Source: an uncultured Alistipes sp. (GTDB lineage Bacteria > Bacteroidota > Bacteroidia > Bacteroidales > Rikenellaceae). From it: DNA of 50,366 nucleotides. A program made the position numbers and the translations under genes. Positions within the stretch are counted from its first letter, which is position 1; every line of letters starts with the position of its first letter. The notes beneath the pieces are model-generated. The model was given only the letters and a program-made list of their open reading frames with translations, searched no databases and was not told the origin of the DNA. Shown piece after piece: positions 1 through 8,137 of the stretch. The DNA is taken from the NCBI GenBank assembly GCA_949285535.1, contig CASDZP010000007.1, forward strand, positions 1 to 50,366, written 5' to 3'.

Positions 1-174
1 TCTTACTAATAGACATTGACAAAGATAATGAAAAAAGCATAAAAAACAAATACTCTTTAATTTTCACAAAATTGGGTGTTATTTTTTGCTTTTCTGTTTC
101 CAAATCTTTATCTCATCTTCGACAAGTTGGCAAGCGTACCCCGTCACATTCTTTTTCTCCGAATTTGTTTTTCA
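1..174. other. Intergenic, no gene recognised
   Basis: AT-rich leader of the window. No convincing coding region is seen. It holds one copy of a 20-22 bp motif (GTTGGCAAG then a CCCCGTC block) at 126-147, followed by a T-rich stretch, about 30 bp before repeat element copy 1. The same motif precedes element copy 3. Confidence 0.5.
126..147 (+). repeat. Short dispersed motif, copy a
   Basis: A 22-bp sequence matching GTTGGCAAGYRTACCCCGTC. Related copies are at 39648-39669 on plus and 7900-7919 on minus. A T-rich stretch follows each copy. Its function is unknown. It may be an outer part of the 140-bp element or a separate small repeat. Confidence 0.6.
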
Positions 175-338
175 GAGGCGATACGAATTCATGATACTGA
201 CTTCGTAAAAGGTAATGAGCCAAATGAGTGCGACATGGACAAAAGGGGCTGTGCTCCCTCGTTTTGGTTACTTTGTCGAGGGACAAAGTAACTCCCGCTG
301 AAAGCGCCCTCGGAGAGCCTGTCGGGAGACCCTGCGGA
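175..338 (+). repeat. 140-bp class intergenic element, copy 1
   Basis: First of four copies. It starts with GAGGCGA and continues through a GACTTCGTAAAAGGTAATGAG block, a GC hairpin (GGGGC-tgt-GCtCC, 245-257) and an 11-bp-stem hairpin at 267-292 (GTTACTTTGTC paired with GACAAAGTAAC). It ends in degenerate tail repeats of CCCTCGGAGAG type. This copy has extra tail sequence compared with the others. The tail runs directly into the inverted copy of the uvrA 3' end. No protein is convincingly encoded. Confidence 0.85.
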
Positions 339-514
339 GCACCGACGGAGGACGTGTTGTGGCGGTCGGTGCTCCTGAAGAGATTGCTAAAACAAAATCC
401 CTTGCGGGAGTTGAACTCAAAGAATTTTTTTGAGTTCAACTCCTGTAAGGGATTTTTTGTTTTTGGCAATCTCTTCGGGAGTACCGACCGCCACAACACG
501 TCCTCCGTCGGTGC
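339..514. repeat. Long inverted repeat over uvrA 3' end
   Basis: Imperfect palindrome with arms of about 86 bp (about 339-424 and 428-514) and almost no loop. The right arm is the last codons of uvrA on the minus strand. The left arm is an inverted, diverged copy. Read on the plus strand, the left arm still translates as a UvrA-like C-terminus (VVAVGAPEEIAKTKSLAG, then VELKEFF and stop at 431-433). A uvrA transcript would form a very long hairpin, so it may also end transcription. Confidence 0.88.
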
Positions 515-3242
515 CGCCTTCGGGACCCATGTCGATGATGTGGTCACAACATTTGATTACATCCATGTTGTGCTCGATTATGAGAACGGTGTTGCCTCGG
601 TCGGCAAGACGGTTCAATACCTCCATTAATACTCGGATGTCCTCGAAATGGAGACCTGTGGTCGGTTCGTCAAGTATATATAAGGTGCGACCCGTGTCTC
701 GTTTCGATAATTCGCCCGCGAGCTTCACTCGCTGGCTTTCGCCGCCTGAAAGGGTAGTGGAGCTTTGGCCGAGAGTGAGATAACCGAGACCGACATCTGA
801 GAGCCCTTTGAGCTTTGTTCTTATGGCGGGTATCGCCTCGAAGAACTCCAACGCTTCATCTACGGTCATGGCGAGAACATCAGCTATGTTCTTTCCTTTG
901 TAGCGGACGGCGAGTGTCTCTCTGTTGTAACGCTGGCCGCCACAACATTCGCATCGTACGTAAACGTCGGGCAGGAAGTTCATCTCTATGACCTTCAGAC
1001 CTGCGCCTTTGCACTCCTCGCATCGTCCGCCGCTTGTGTTGAACGAGAAACGGTTGGCTTTGAAGCCTCGGATTTTTGCCTCCGTGGTCGATTCAAAGAG
1101 ACGACGTATGTCGGTCATTACATTGGTGTATGTGGCGGGAGTGCTTCGGGGTGTGCGACCTATCGGCGACTGGTCCACAACCACCATTTTGTCGATGTTC
1201 TCTATCCCTTTGATACCCTTGCAGGGGAGCGGTTGTTCGAGTGAGCGGTAAAGCTCCGCGCTTATGGTGGGGCGTAGGGTAGAGTTTATGAGTGTCGATT
1301 TGCCGCTTCCGCTGACACCTGTCACGCAGACCATACAGCCGAGAGGTATCGACACGTCTATTCCTTTCAGGTTGTTGCCTGTGGCACCCTCTATCGTCAG
1401 GAAGAGTCCGTTGCCCTCACGTCTTGTGGCTGGAACTTCAATCTTTCTGCGTCCGCAGAGGTAGTCCGCCGTTATGCTGTTAGACGCCATTATCTTATCT
1501 ATCGTTCCCTGCGCCATAAGTCTGCCGCCGTTCGAGCCCGCGCCCGGACCTATGTCCACAATCCAGTCGGCGGCACGCATCATCTCCTCGTCGTGTTCCA
1601 CCACGATGACGGTGTTGCCTGCGTCACGCAGGGCGCATAGCGAGTCTATCAGTCGTTTGTTGTCACGCTGGTGCAGACCGATACTCGGCTCGTCAAGTAT
1701 ATACAGCACGTTGACAAGTTTGGAACCTATCTGCGTGGCGAGTCTTATACGCTGGCTCTCTCCACCCGACAGAGTGCCTGCGGGGCGTGAGAGAGTGAGG
1801 TAGCCGAGACCGACATCCAGCAGGAAGCTGAGCCTTTCGGATACCTCTTTGAGTATCTCGGTAGCGATGACGCGCTCTTTCTTGTCGAGCTTTTTGGGCA
1901 GTCCGTCAACCCATTTTTTCAGCTCCGTTATGGACATGGCGCACACCTGCGCTATGTTGAGCCCGTCAATCTTGAAATAGAGCGACTCTTTTGCCAATCG
2001 TGTGCCGCCGCAGACCTGACACGGACGGGTGCGGACAAACTGCGCTTTCCATTTCTCGCCGCGAGAGACGAAATCTTCCTCGACACAGCGGTCTATATAG
2101 TCGGCGATGCCGTTCCAGGTGACCATTTGTGAACCGCCTATCATACCCAGCGAGCTCGCCTTTATAGTCAGCGGGCTTCCGTCACCGTTGATTAGCGCGG
2201 CAATCGCCTCTTCACCTATCTGCGACACGGGGTCATCGAGTGTAAAACCGTGTCGGTGTCCAAGCGCCTCTATCACGGCGAACGTGTAGTTGCTTTTATA
2301 TTTGCCCAACGGAAGTATCGCTCCCTCTCGTATCGACAGAGAGGTGTCGGGTATTATCTTGTCGGCGTCGTAGAGGGTCTCCACGCCGAGACCGTTACAA
2401 TGCGGGCAGGCTCCGTGCGGTGAGTTGAACGAGAAGGTATGCGGGGAGGGCTGATTATATGATATTCCCGATGTGGGGCACATGAGGTTGCGGCTGTAAT
2501 AGCGGCATGTGCCCTCATCCCAGTCGCATATCATAATTGTTCCCTTGCCTTGCCTCATTGCCTCCGAAATGGCTTTCGAGAGACGTTCGGGCGTATCGTT
2601 GAAGAGTTTGTCATCGACGCTGAAACGGTCCACCACCAGCTCGATGTCGTGAATCTTATATCTGTCGAGCTTGCGGCCAACGGCTATCTCCTCAATTTTA
2701 CCGTCCACACGGGCATACAGGTAGCCGCGTTTGAGTATGCTGTCGAAGAGGTCGCGATAGTGTCCTTTTCGTCCTTTCACCAAAGGAGCCAGGACAGCTA
2801 TTCGTTTTCCTGAGAACGACCCTTTTATCATCTCCGCGATAGCCGACTCGCTGTAACGCACCATTTTCTCGCCCGTAACATAAGAATAGGCGGTTGAGGC
2901 TCTGGCGTAAAGCAACCTCAGAAAGTCGTTTATCTCGGTGACCGTACCCACGGTTGAGCGCGGATTTCGTCCCGTGGTTTTCTGCTCGATAGCCACAACG
3001 GGGCTTAATCCCTCGATTTTATCGACATCGGGGCGTTCCATCGAACCGAAGAACTGACGCGCGTATGCCGACATCGTCTCCATGTAACGACGCTGACCCT
3101 CACCGTATATCGTATCGAAAGCGAGCGTCGATTTCCCGCTTCCCGACAACCCCGTTATGACGGTCAGTTTGTTGTGTGGAATCTCCACATCTATGTTTTT
3201 CAGGTTGTGGGCGCGTGCCCCCTCTACTATAATCTTACCCAT
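417..3242 (-). CDS. uvrA: Excinuclease ABC subunit A (UvrA)
   Basis: DNA-damage recognition ATPase of nucleotide excision repair, working with UvrB and UvrC. About 941 aa, normal for the family. Visible are Walker [10 protein letters not shown] at 31-39 and a second GVSGSGKST, two ABC signatures ([12 protein letters not shown] and [12 protein letters not shown]), two Walker B motifs ([10 protein letters not shown] and [10 protein letters not shown]), and CxxC zinc modules (CPHC with CQVC, and CEEC with CECC). The ATG at 3242 is preferred over an in-frame TTG six bases upstream, because the family starts with MGKIIVEGA. The stop at 417-419 lies beyond the palindrome centre, so it is supplied by the reverse complement of uvrA's own VELK codons. 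The last residues and stop were therefore probably remodelled by the inverted repeat. Confidence 0.97.
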   Translation of the reverse strand: MGKIIVEGARAHNLKNIDVEIPHNKLTVITGLSGSGKSTLAFDTIYGEGQRRYMETMSAYARQFFGSMERPDVDKIEGLSPVVAIEQKTTGRNPRSTVGTVTEINDFLRLLYARASTAYSYVTGEKMVRYSESAIAEMIKGSFSGKRIAVLAPLVKGRKGHYRDLFDSILKRGYLYARVDGKIEEIAVGRKLDRYKIHDIELVVDRFSVDDKLFNDTPERLSKAISEAMRQGKGTIMICDWDEGTCRYYSRNLMCPTSGISYNQPSPHTFSFNSPHGACPHCNGLGVETLYDADKIIPDTSLSIREGAILPLGKYKSNYTFAVIEALGHRHGFTLDDPVSQIGEEAIAALINGDGSPLTIKASSLGMIGGSQMVTWNGIADYIDRCVEEDFVSRGEKWKAQFVRTRPCQVCGGTRLAKESLYFKIDGLNIAQVCAMSITELKKWVDGLPKKLDKKERVIATEILKEVSERLSFLLDVGLGYLTLSRPAGTLSGGESQRIRLATQIGSKLVNVLYILDEPSIGLHQRDNKRLIDSLCALRDAGNTVIVVEHDEEMMRAADWIVDIGPGAGSNGGRLMAQGTIDKIMASNSITADYLCGRRKIEVPATRREGNGLFLTIEGATGNNLKGIDVSIPLGCMVCVTGVSGSGKSTLINSTLRPTISAELYRSLEQPLPCKGIKGIENIDKMVVVDQSPIGRTPRSTPATYTNVMTDIRRLFESTTEAKIRGFKANRFSFNTSGGRCEECKGAGLKVIEMNFLPDVYVRCECCGGQRYNRETLAVRYKGKNIADVLAMTVDEALEFFEAIPAIRTKLKGLSDVGLGYLTLGQSSTTLSGGESQRVKLAGELSKRDTGRTLYILDEPTTGLHFEDIRVLMEVLNRLADRGNTVLIIEHNMDVIKCCDHIIDMGPEGGTDGGRVVAVGTPEEIAKNKKSLTGVELKKIL

Positions 3243-3335
3243 AAACAATCCATTGTCTCCGCATGCGGGAGAACTCTCAAACTATACGACGAAACCAGTA
3301 CAGATATGTCGATGCTTCGCAAAACAGTCGCTAAA

Positions 3336-4271
3336 CTATCTTGTTATCGCCTTGCGCATACCCTCGGCGGGAACTTTGACCACATAGCTTTTACCCGTCT
3401 TGTTGGGGTGTTCATATTCTCTTATCCACGGGTTGAGCTCACGGAGAATCTTATAGTTGGTGCCGTTGTCGGTCGCCACCTTTACCCAGTCGATGTCGGC
3501 ACCCTTTACTGTAATCTCTTTTGTGACAAAAGGCAGATAGTAGTCGTCGTCCTCTATCATGAACCCGTATTTTTTCGGATTTTCTGTTGCAAGTTTCAAA
3601 GAGATTATCCTGTAAACGTATCTCATCGTCTCTGTCGGAAGCCACAGGTCGTAATAGTTTGTCTTGTTCTGTACTCCGACTCTCTTTGCCAGACCCGCAA
3701 CACCGAGATTGTATGACGCCGCCGCCATAGACCACGACCCGAAGCGTTTATATGCGTTGACAAGGTATTTGCATGCCACATGGGTGGCTTTTTCTATATT
3801 GTAACGCTCATCGACGTATGTGTTGACTTCCAGTTTGTTGTCTCCCGCCGTCGATGCCATTATCTGCCACAGACCCGCGGCACGTGCTACGGAGTAGGCT
3901 TCGGGGTTGAGGCTGCTCTCCGCCAGCGCGAGATATTTCAGGTCGTCGGGTATGCCGTACTGTTTGAGTATCGGCTCTATTATGGCGAAATAACGTTTTG
4001 TGGCGCGCAGGGTGTTGAGCGTTCTTGAGTGCATATACATCGTCACTCCGCACTCTTCATAAAGGCTTTCTCTGACATCGAAATATTCCAACGGAACTTT
4101 CTCTCCCGCAAAGGTGAGCGTTTCGGGAAGGGGAGGTATCACAACCGCAGATACTCCGTTCTGTGATGTTGTCGTGCCGTTATTCTGCGGCGAAGCCGAT
4201 GCCGATTCGCATGAGAGAACAAAAGGCATCGCCGACGCCAACGCCATTATTGTAAAAATTCTTTTTATCAT
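3336..4271 (-). CDS. Membrane-bound lytic murein transglycosylase, lipoprotein
   Basis: Predicted peptidoglycan-cleaving SLT-domain enzyme of 311 aa. The N-terminus has a lipoprotein signal ending VLSC with Cys21, so an envelope lipoprotein is expected. The SLT domain covers about 100-215. Its catalytic Glu is E118 in the ALAESSLNP motif, followed by the [12 protein letters not shown] and ASYNLG motifs. The C-terminal stretch (about 250-305) looks like a single weak LysM-like module ([11 protein letters not shown]), so it resembles a short MltD. The gene lies between uvrA and a nitrilase on the same strand, with about 90 bp to uvrA. No clear promoter is seen. Confidence 0.92.
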   Translation of the reverse strand: MIKRIFTIMALASAMPFVLSCESASASPQNNGTTTSQNGVSAVVIPPLPETLTFAGEKVPLEYFDVRESLYEECGVTMYMHSRTLNTLRATKRYFAIIEPILKQYGIPDDLKYLALAESSLNPEAYSVARAAGLWQIMASTAGDNKLEVNTYVDERYNIEKATHVACKYLVNAYKRFGSWSMAAASYNLGVAGLAKRVGVQNKTNYYDLWLPTETMRYVYRIISLKLATENPKKYGFMIEDDDYYLPFVTKEITVKGADIDWVKVATDNGTNYKILRELNPWIREYEHPNKTGKSYVVKVPAEGMRKAITR

Positions 4272-4318
4272 ATCTAAAACCTAATAATTGTCATTTAATA
4301 ACTTTTATCCGCTTTTCG

Positions 4319-5101
4319 TCAGTCGTCTATTGAAAAATCGTCGGCGTCTTTCAGAGCGGGGAATTTACGCCTGAAACTGTCCGAACGGCTCGCGTCTATC
4401 TCTACGGCGAAACAGTCGCTAACACCCTCTTTCGCCGCGCCAATCAGTCGCCCTTTGTAGTCGAACGCCATACTGTGACCGCTGTAAACGGCTGTCGGTT
4501 CCGTGCCGACCCTGTTGGCTCCGATTACGAAGCATTGGTTTTCTATCGCTCTTGCTTTCAGCAGGGTGCGCCATACATCTATCCTTGAATCCGGCCAGCA
4601 CGCGACATATACAAGCATGTCGTACTCGCCTCGGCAACGCGACCACACCGGGAAACGCAGGTCGTAGCATATCAGTGGCAGAATCCTCACACCTTTATAA
4701 TGTATTATGCACTTTCCCTTGCCCGCGTCATAGACTTCGTCTTCTCCGCCGAAAGAGAAGAGGTGTCGTTTGTCGTATGTCAGTATCGTTCCGTCATAGG
4801 CTATGAATATAAGCCTGTTCACATAGGAAAATGAGCCGTCACGACGTCTGTTTATAACGGGGAGTGAACCCATTATCGCCTTTGAATGTCTCTTGGCAAT
4901 CTCTCTGAGACGTTCGATTTCTGCTCCGTCCTGTTCTATGGCGACAACTTCGGGATTCATGCTGAATCCGCTGAGGAACATCTCCGGAAAGACAATCAAA
5001 TCGACATCGTCATCCTGCGCGGCAACCAGTCTCTCGACATTGTCGAGGTTGGCGGCGGCGTTCTCCCAAAAAATATCGGTCTGACAAACGACTGCTTTCA
5101 T
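4319..5101 (-). CDS. Nitrilase-family amidase (omega-amidase / YafV-like)
   Basis: Carbon-nitrogen hydrolase of 260 aa. The catalytic triad is visible: Glu40 in VFPEMFLSGF, Lys111 in YDKRHLFSFGGE and Cys145 in LICYDLRFP. The sequence pattern fits the Nit2/YafV branch, which hydrolyses 2-oxoglutaramate-type omega-amides as metabolite repair in the cytoplasm; the substrate here is inferred. The start begins directly with the first beta strand (MKAVVCQTD). A -7-like box read on the minus strand (TATATTTG) is at 5139-5146, 38 bp upstream. The gap to the transglycosylase start is 47 bp, so cotranscription is possible. Confidence 0.92.
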   Translation of the reverse strand: MKAVVCQTDIFWENAAANLDNVERLVAAQDDDVDLIVFPEMFLSGFSMNPEVVAIEQDGAEIERLREIAKRHSKAIMGSLPVINRRRDGSFSYVNRLIFIAYDGTILTYDKRHLFSFGGEDEVYDAGKGKCIIHYKGVRILPLICYDLRFPVWSRCRGEYDMLVYVACWPDSRIDVWRTLLKARAIENQCFVIGANRVGTEPTAVYSGHSMAFDYKGRLIGAAKEGVSDCFAVEIDASRSDSFRRKFPALKDADDFSIDD

Positions 5102-5138
5102 AAAACGATTTTAGTCCGTAAATATGCGGCTCAATCTG

Positions 5139-5146
5139 CAAATATA
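5139..5146 (-). promoter_or_regulatory. Possible -7 box for the nitrilase gene
   Basis: Minus-strand TATATTTG fits the Bacteroidetes TAnnTTTG box. No good -33 TTTG is seen at the usual distance, so support is weak. Confidence 0.35.
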
Positions 5147-5245
5147 ATGATTTTACCCGAAAGAGTTTACCCGTAAAGCGATAAATATTTGTCACTCTTC
5201 GGTTTCTGTACGCCGTGTTTCGGACTATGAAAAGCGGTCGCCGTT

Positions 5246-5275
5246 TTTGCGGCTGAAATAAAATAGTTACCTTTG
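5246..5275 (+). promoter_or_regulatory. Bacteroidetes-type promoter for the CvfB-like gene
   Basis: TTTG at 5246-5249, an 18-base spacer, then TACCTTTG at 5268-5275. This matches the -33/-7 consensus and predicts a leader of about 165 nt before the ATG at 5449. Confidence 0.6.
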
Positions 5276-5448
5276 TGTACGGTAAACCTATCACGGTTAG
5301 TCTTCGGACGAAGCGTTTGGAACGATAATTCTCGCCGTGCGGTAGTCAAGACATTTTACGTGTCGGAAGCGGTTTTGCGTGTCGGGTGCGATGCGGGGAT
5401 GTTTACCGAAATTTATTGCATAAGAAAACAGATACAAAAGATATACGG

Positions 5449-6279
5449 ATGCTCACAGCAGGTATTTTTCAGAAACTTCATTTGGCGAGATTCACAGCCA
5501 ACGGCGCCTATCTCATGGACGAGACGGGTGCGGAGGTGCTCTTGCCCAAACGTTACCTCACCGACAAGATGCGTGAGGGCGACACGGTCGAGGCGTTTGT
5601 CTTCTTCGACAGCGAGGACCGTCTCGTCGCAACCACCGACAAGCCGTTCATAACACTCGGAAAGATTGCCGTTCTGGAGGTTGTCGCAGCCTCGTCCATG
5701 GGAGCGTTTCTCGATTGGGGATTGCCCAAAGACCTGTTTTTGCCCCGTTCCAATTACAGAGGCTCTCTGTTTGTGGGCGACAGAGTGGCGGTGGCACTCG
5801 AAAAAGACCGTGTTTCGGGCAGGCTCGTAGCCACTACAAAGCTCGGCGCCTATCTGTCAAACGACAACATAACGCTTCAAAAGGGCGATAAGGTGGATAT
5901 TATTGTCACCGAGCGTACAGACAGAGGTTTCAAGGTTATTGTCGAGGGAAAACATCGCGGGATGATATACGACAGTCAGATTTTCGAGCGTATAGAGCCG
6001 GGAGACTCGCTTACGGGATACGTAAGGCAGATAACCGAGCTGGGGCGCATCGACATAACGGTTCAAAAAGAGGGCTATGACGGTGTAAAAGACGCCGCCG
6101 ACAGACTTTTGAGCCTTTTGGAGTCGAGAGGAGGATTTTTGGACGTTTGCGACTCGTCGAGCCCCGATAAAATTGCCGATACCACGGGTATGAGTAAGAA
6201 ACTCTTCAAAAAGGCGGTAGGTACACTGCTTAAAGAGCGAAAGATAGAGATTACAGACAACGGCATAAAGTCGCTTTGA
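5449..6279 (+). CDS. S1 RNA-binding protein, CvfB/YitL-like
   Basis: 276 aa protein with repeated S1-type OB-fold modules. The first is near the N-terminus (LARFTANGAYLMDETGAEVLLPKRYL), another has the GAFLDWGLPKDLFLP pattern, and a third has TERTDRGFKVIVEGKHRGMI. The C-terminal winged-helix-like tail reads DKIADTTGMSKKLFKKAVG. This order fits the CvfB family, proposed RNA-binding regulators; the cellular target is unknown. An in-frame GTG at 5386 would add 21 residues, but the ATG at 5449 matches the family start. It stands between the divergent nitrilase and purA. Confidence 0.88.
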   Translation: MLTAGIFQKLHLARFTANGAYLMDETGAEVLLPKRYLTDKMREGDTVEAFVFFDSEDRLVATTDKPFITLGKIAVLEVVAASSMGAFLDWGLPKDLFLPRSNYRGSLFVGDRVAVALEKDRVSGRLVATTKLGAYLSNDNITLQKGDKVDIIVTERTDRGFKVIVEGKHRGMIYDSQIFERIEPGDSLTGYVRQITELGRIDITVQKEGYDGVKDAADRLLSLLESRGGFLDVCDSSSPDKIADTTGMSKKLFKKAVGTLLKERKIEITDNGIKSL

Positions 6280-6393
6280 CACGGTGAAGTCACGGGCATA
6301 AAGCGACATGAAACAAAATGAGTGCAACGGCTGAATGACAGCGCGTTGCGTTCGGTGTGTCACTTTTTTGAACCGTTTTGTTGATTGTTCGTC

Positions 6394-6401
6394 TATTTTT
6401 G
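6394..6401 (+). promoter_or_regulatory. Possible -7 box for purA
   Basis: TATTTTTG fits TAnnTTTG and lies 45 bases before purA. A TTTG at 6367-6370 is 23 bases upstream, slightly beyond the usual spacing. Confidence 0.4.
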
Positions 6402-6446
6402 TTTAACTTTACAGCGCAAAAAACTGTTTAACAAACATAAAATATA

Positions 6447-7709
6447 ATGAAAGTTGATGTTGTTCTCGGCCTCCAGTGGGGTGACGAGGGAAAAGGTAAA
6501 GTTGTTGACGTACTGACCCCCAGTTATGGCGTAATCGCTCGTTTCCAGGGCGGTCCCAACGCGGGTCACTCACTCAAATTCAACGGTAAAAAGTACGTTC
6601 TTCACACCATTCCTTCGGGTATCTTCCGTGCAAGCGCCATCAATATCATTGGTAACGGCGTGGTGATGGATCCCGTCATCTTTGCCGACGAGGTGAAAGA
6701 ACTCGAAAAAATGGGCGAGGAAATCGAGGGTCGAATCAAGATATCTAAAAAGGCTCACCTTATCATGCCCACTCACCGCATGCTCGACGCGGCGTCTGAA
6801 CAGGCGAAAGGCAAGACCAAAATCGGCTCTACGCTCAAAGGTATCGGCCCGACCTATATGGACAAGACAGGCCGTAACGGTCTGCGTGTAGGCGATATTC
6901 TTCTTCCCGACTTCAAGGAGAGATACGGCGCGCTCAAGGCAAAACACGAGGAGATGCTCAAAAACTACAACTACTCTTATGATATAGCGGAGTATGAAAA
7001 ACAGTGGTTCGAGGCTCTCGAAGTGGTAAAACGTTTCGATATAATCGACAGCGAATACGAGATAGACAACTATCTGAACCATAATAAAGGTATCCTCGCG
7101 GAAGGTGCGCAGGGTGCGATGTTGGACATCGACTTCGGTACATATCCTTATGTAACCTCGTCTAACACCACTACCGCGGGTGTATGTACCGGTCTCGGTG
7201 TGGCTCCGAGCCGCATAGGTCGTATATACGGTATCTTCAAAGCGTACTGCACACGTGTCGGTAGCGGTCCGTTCCCCACAGAGCTTTTCGACAAGGACGG
7301 CGATACCTTGTGTGAGGTGGGTTGCGAGTTCGGCGCAACAACAGGTCGTCGCCGCCGTTGCGGATGGCTCGACCTCGTGGCTCTCAAATATGCGGTCATG
7401 ATTAACGGCGTAAACTCACTCATCATGATGAAAGCCGACGTGCTCAACGGTTTCGATACCATAAAAGTGGCTACGTCATATATCGTTGACGGAGTTGAGA
7501 CAGACCGTTATCCCTTCGACTCACAGGCTAAAGTAGAGCCCGTATATACTGAGTTTGAAGGTTGGAACTGCGACATAAGCAAGGCTACAAGCTATGACGA
7601 ACTGCCTCGCGAACTTAAAAACTATATCGCGTTCATCGAAAAAGAAGTTCAGGTACCCGTCAAAATCGTATCTGTCGGTCCCGACCGTTCTGAAACAATT
7701 CTCAGATAA
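6447..7709 (+). CDS. purA: Adenylosuccinate synthetase
   Basis: Joins IMP and aspartate with GTP, the first committed step of AMP synthesis, in the cytoplasm. 420 aa, normal length. The N-terminal P-loop-like WGDEGKGK spans 11-18 with catalytic Asp13. Also visible are GNGVVMDP, the IMP-binding STLKGIGPTYMDK, EGAQGAMLDIDFGTYPYVTSSN, and the GCEFGATTGRRRRCGWLD segment that carries the Arg and active-site region. It is a single-gene unit with its own -7-like box and a strong terminator. Confidence 0.98.
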   Translation: MKVDVVLGLQWGDEGKGKVVDVLTPSYGVIARFQGGPNAGHSLKFNGKKYVLHTIPSGIFRASAINIIGNGVVMDPVIFADEVKELEKMGEEIEGRIKISKKAHLIMPTHRMLDAASEQAKGKTKIGSTLKGIGPTYMDKTGRNGLRVGDILLPDFKERYGALKAKHEEMLKNYNYSYDIAEYEKQWFEALEVVKRFDIIDSEYEIDNYLNHNKGILAEGAQGAMLDIDFGTYPYVTSSNTTTAGVCTGLGVAPSRIGRIYGIFKAYCTRVGSGPFPTELFDKDGDTLCEVGCEFGATTGRRRRCGWLDLVALKYAVMINGVNSLIMMKADVLNGFDTIKVATSYIVDGVETDRYPFDSQAKVEPVYTEFEGWNCDISKATSYDELPRELKNYIAFIEKEVQVPVKIVSVGPDRSETILR

Positions 7710-7738
7710 CAGAGACACAACAATATATGTCTAAATAA

Positions 7739-7780
7739 ATCGAGGCTCTTGATGTTAATTCATCAAGAGCCTCGATTTTT
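7739..7780 (+). terminator. Intrinsic terminator of purA
   Basis: A perfect 16-bp stem (ATCGAGGCTCTTGATG and its complement) with loop TTAATT, followed by a T-run at 7775-7780. Confidence 0.9.
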
Positions 7781-7899
7781 ATTATTGCCTCTTGTCATTC
7801 GTTTGTCAGCCCGACAAAAGTACGGCGGTACTCTTTCCTCTTTCTTTTATGAAAGATTATTTGATAAATAAAAGGCATTTTAATAAATAAAAGACATTA

Positions 7900-7919
7900 G
7901 ACGGGGTATGCTTGCCAAC
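7900..7919 (-). repeat. Short dispersed motif, copy b
   Basis: Minus-strand match to GTTGGCAAGYRTACCCCGTC, otherwise seen at 126-147 and 39648-39669. Here no 140-bp element lies next to it. Confidence 0.55.
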
Positions 7920-8010
7920 TTGTAGTATTATAGCTCGTTTCGTAAATCCGACAAATGTACGGCGGTTGTTTATGTATCGTTATAAATACATATTGTTGTA
8001 TATATAGGTT

Positions 8011-8040
8011 GTATCGGGTCGTATCGGGTCGTATCGGAGT
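8011..8040 (+). repeat. 10-bp tandem repeat, 3 units
   Basis: Unit GTATCGGGTC, two exact copies and one with two changes. Noncoding, between the ends of convergent genes. Confidence 0.8.
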
Positions 8041-8069
8041 AGAGAGGGAAACGAATTGAGGGTATTGAA

Positions 8070-8113
8070 AAAGGCATGGCGATAATGCTTTGATAAGCTG
8101 TCGCCATGCCTTT
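8070..8113 (-). terminator. Terminator of the PspC-PadR cluster
   Basis: A 13-bp perfect stem (AAAGGCATGGCGA) around an 18-base loop. On the minus strand it is followed by a T-run, 25 bases beyond the stop codon of the long PspC gene. Confidence 0.75.
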
Positions 8114-8137
8114 ATAGGTGTTTGTATGTCGTAAACG

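Larger units (their letters stand above)
7782..8069. other. Intergenic repeat-rich region, no gene
   Basis: Gap between purA and the convergent PspC cluster. It holds two similar blocks with CCGACAAAWGTACGGCGGT at about 7810-7828 and 7948-7966. On the minus strand these read TACTTTTG and TACATTTG, which resemble -7 boxes. It also holds a short direct repeat of ATAAATAAAAG at 7864-7893, one minus-strand copy of the GTTGGCAAG motif (7900-7919) and a 10-bp tandem repeat (8011-8040). No open reading frame is convincing. Confidence 0.5.

Noticed and set aside
245..292. Element core as an ordinary intrinsic terminator
   Set aside because: The GC hairpin has a T-rich side, but the conserved sequence extends far beyond the hairpin, and copy 3 and copy 4 lie well beyond proper terminators of the upstream genes.
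339..514. Phase-variable invertible switch for UvrA C-termini
   Set aside because: Although both arms encode a C-terminus, there is almost no spacer, so inversion would not exchange anything, and no recombinase gene is in the window.
339..514. CRISPR or retron-like system
   Set aside because: No spaced direct repeats, cas genes or reverse transcriptase gene are present.
113..629. Overlapping open frames across repeat element copy 1 on both strands
   Set aside because: They run through the element and the uvrA palindrome in frames unrelated to any family. Their protein-like appearance comes from the repeat sequence itself.
3157..3716. Plus-strand open frames opposite uvrA and the transglycosylase
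   Set aside because: They are antisense to well-supported genes and show no family pattern.
7739..7780. purA hairpin as another fold-back duplication
   Set aside because: The stem is 16 bp, lies outside the coding sequence and is fully explained as a terminator.
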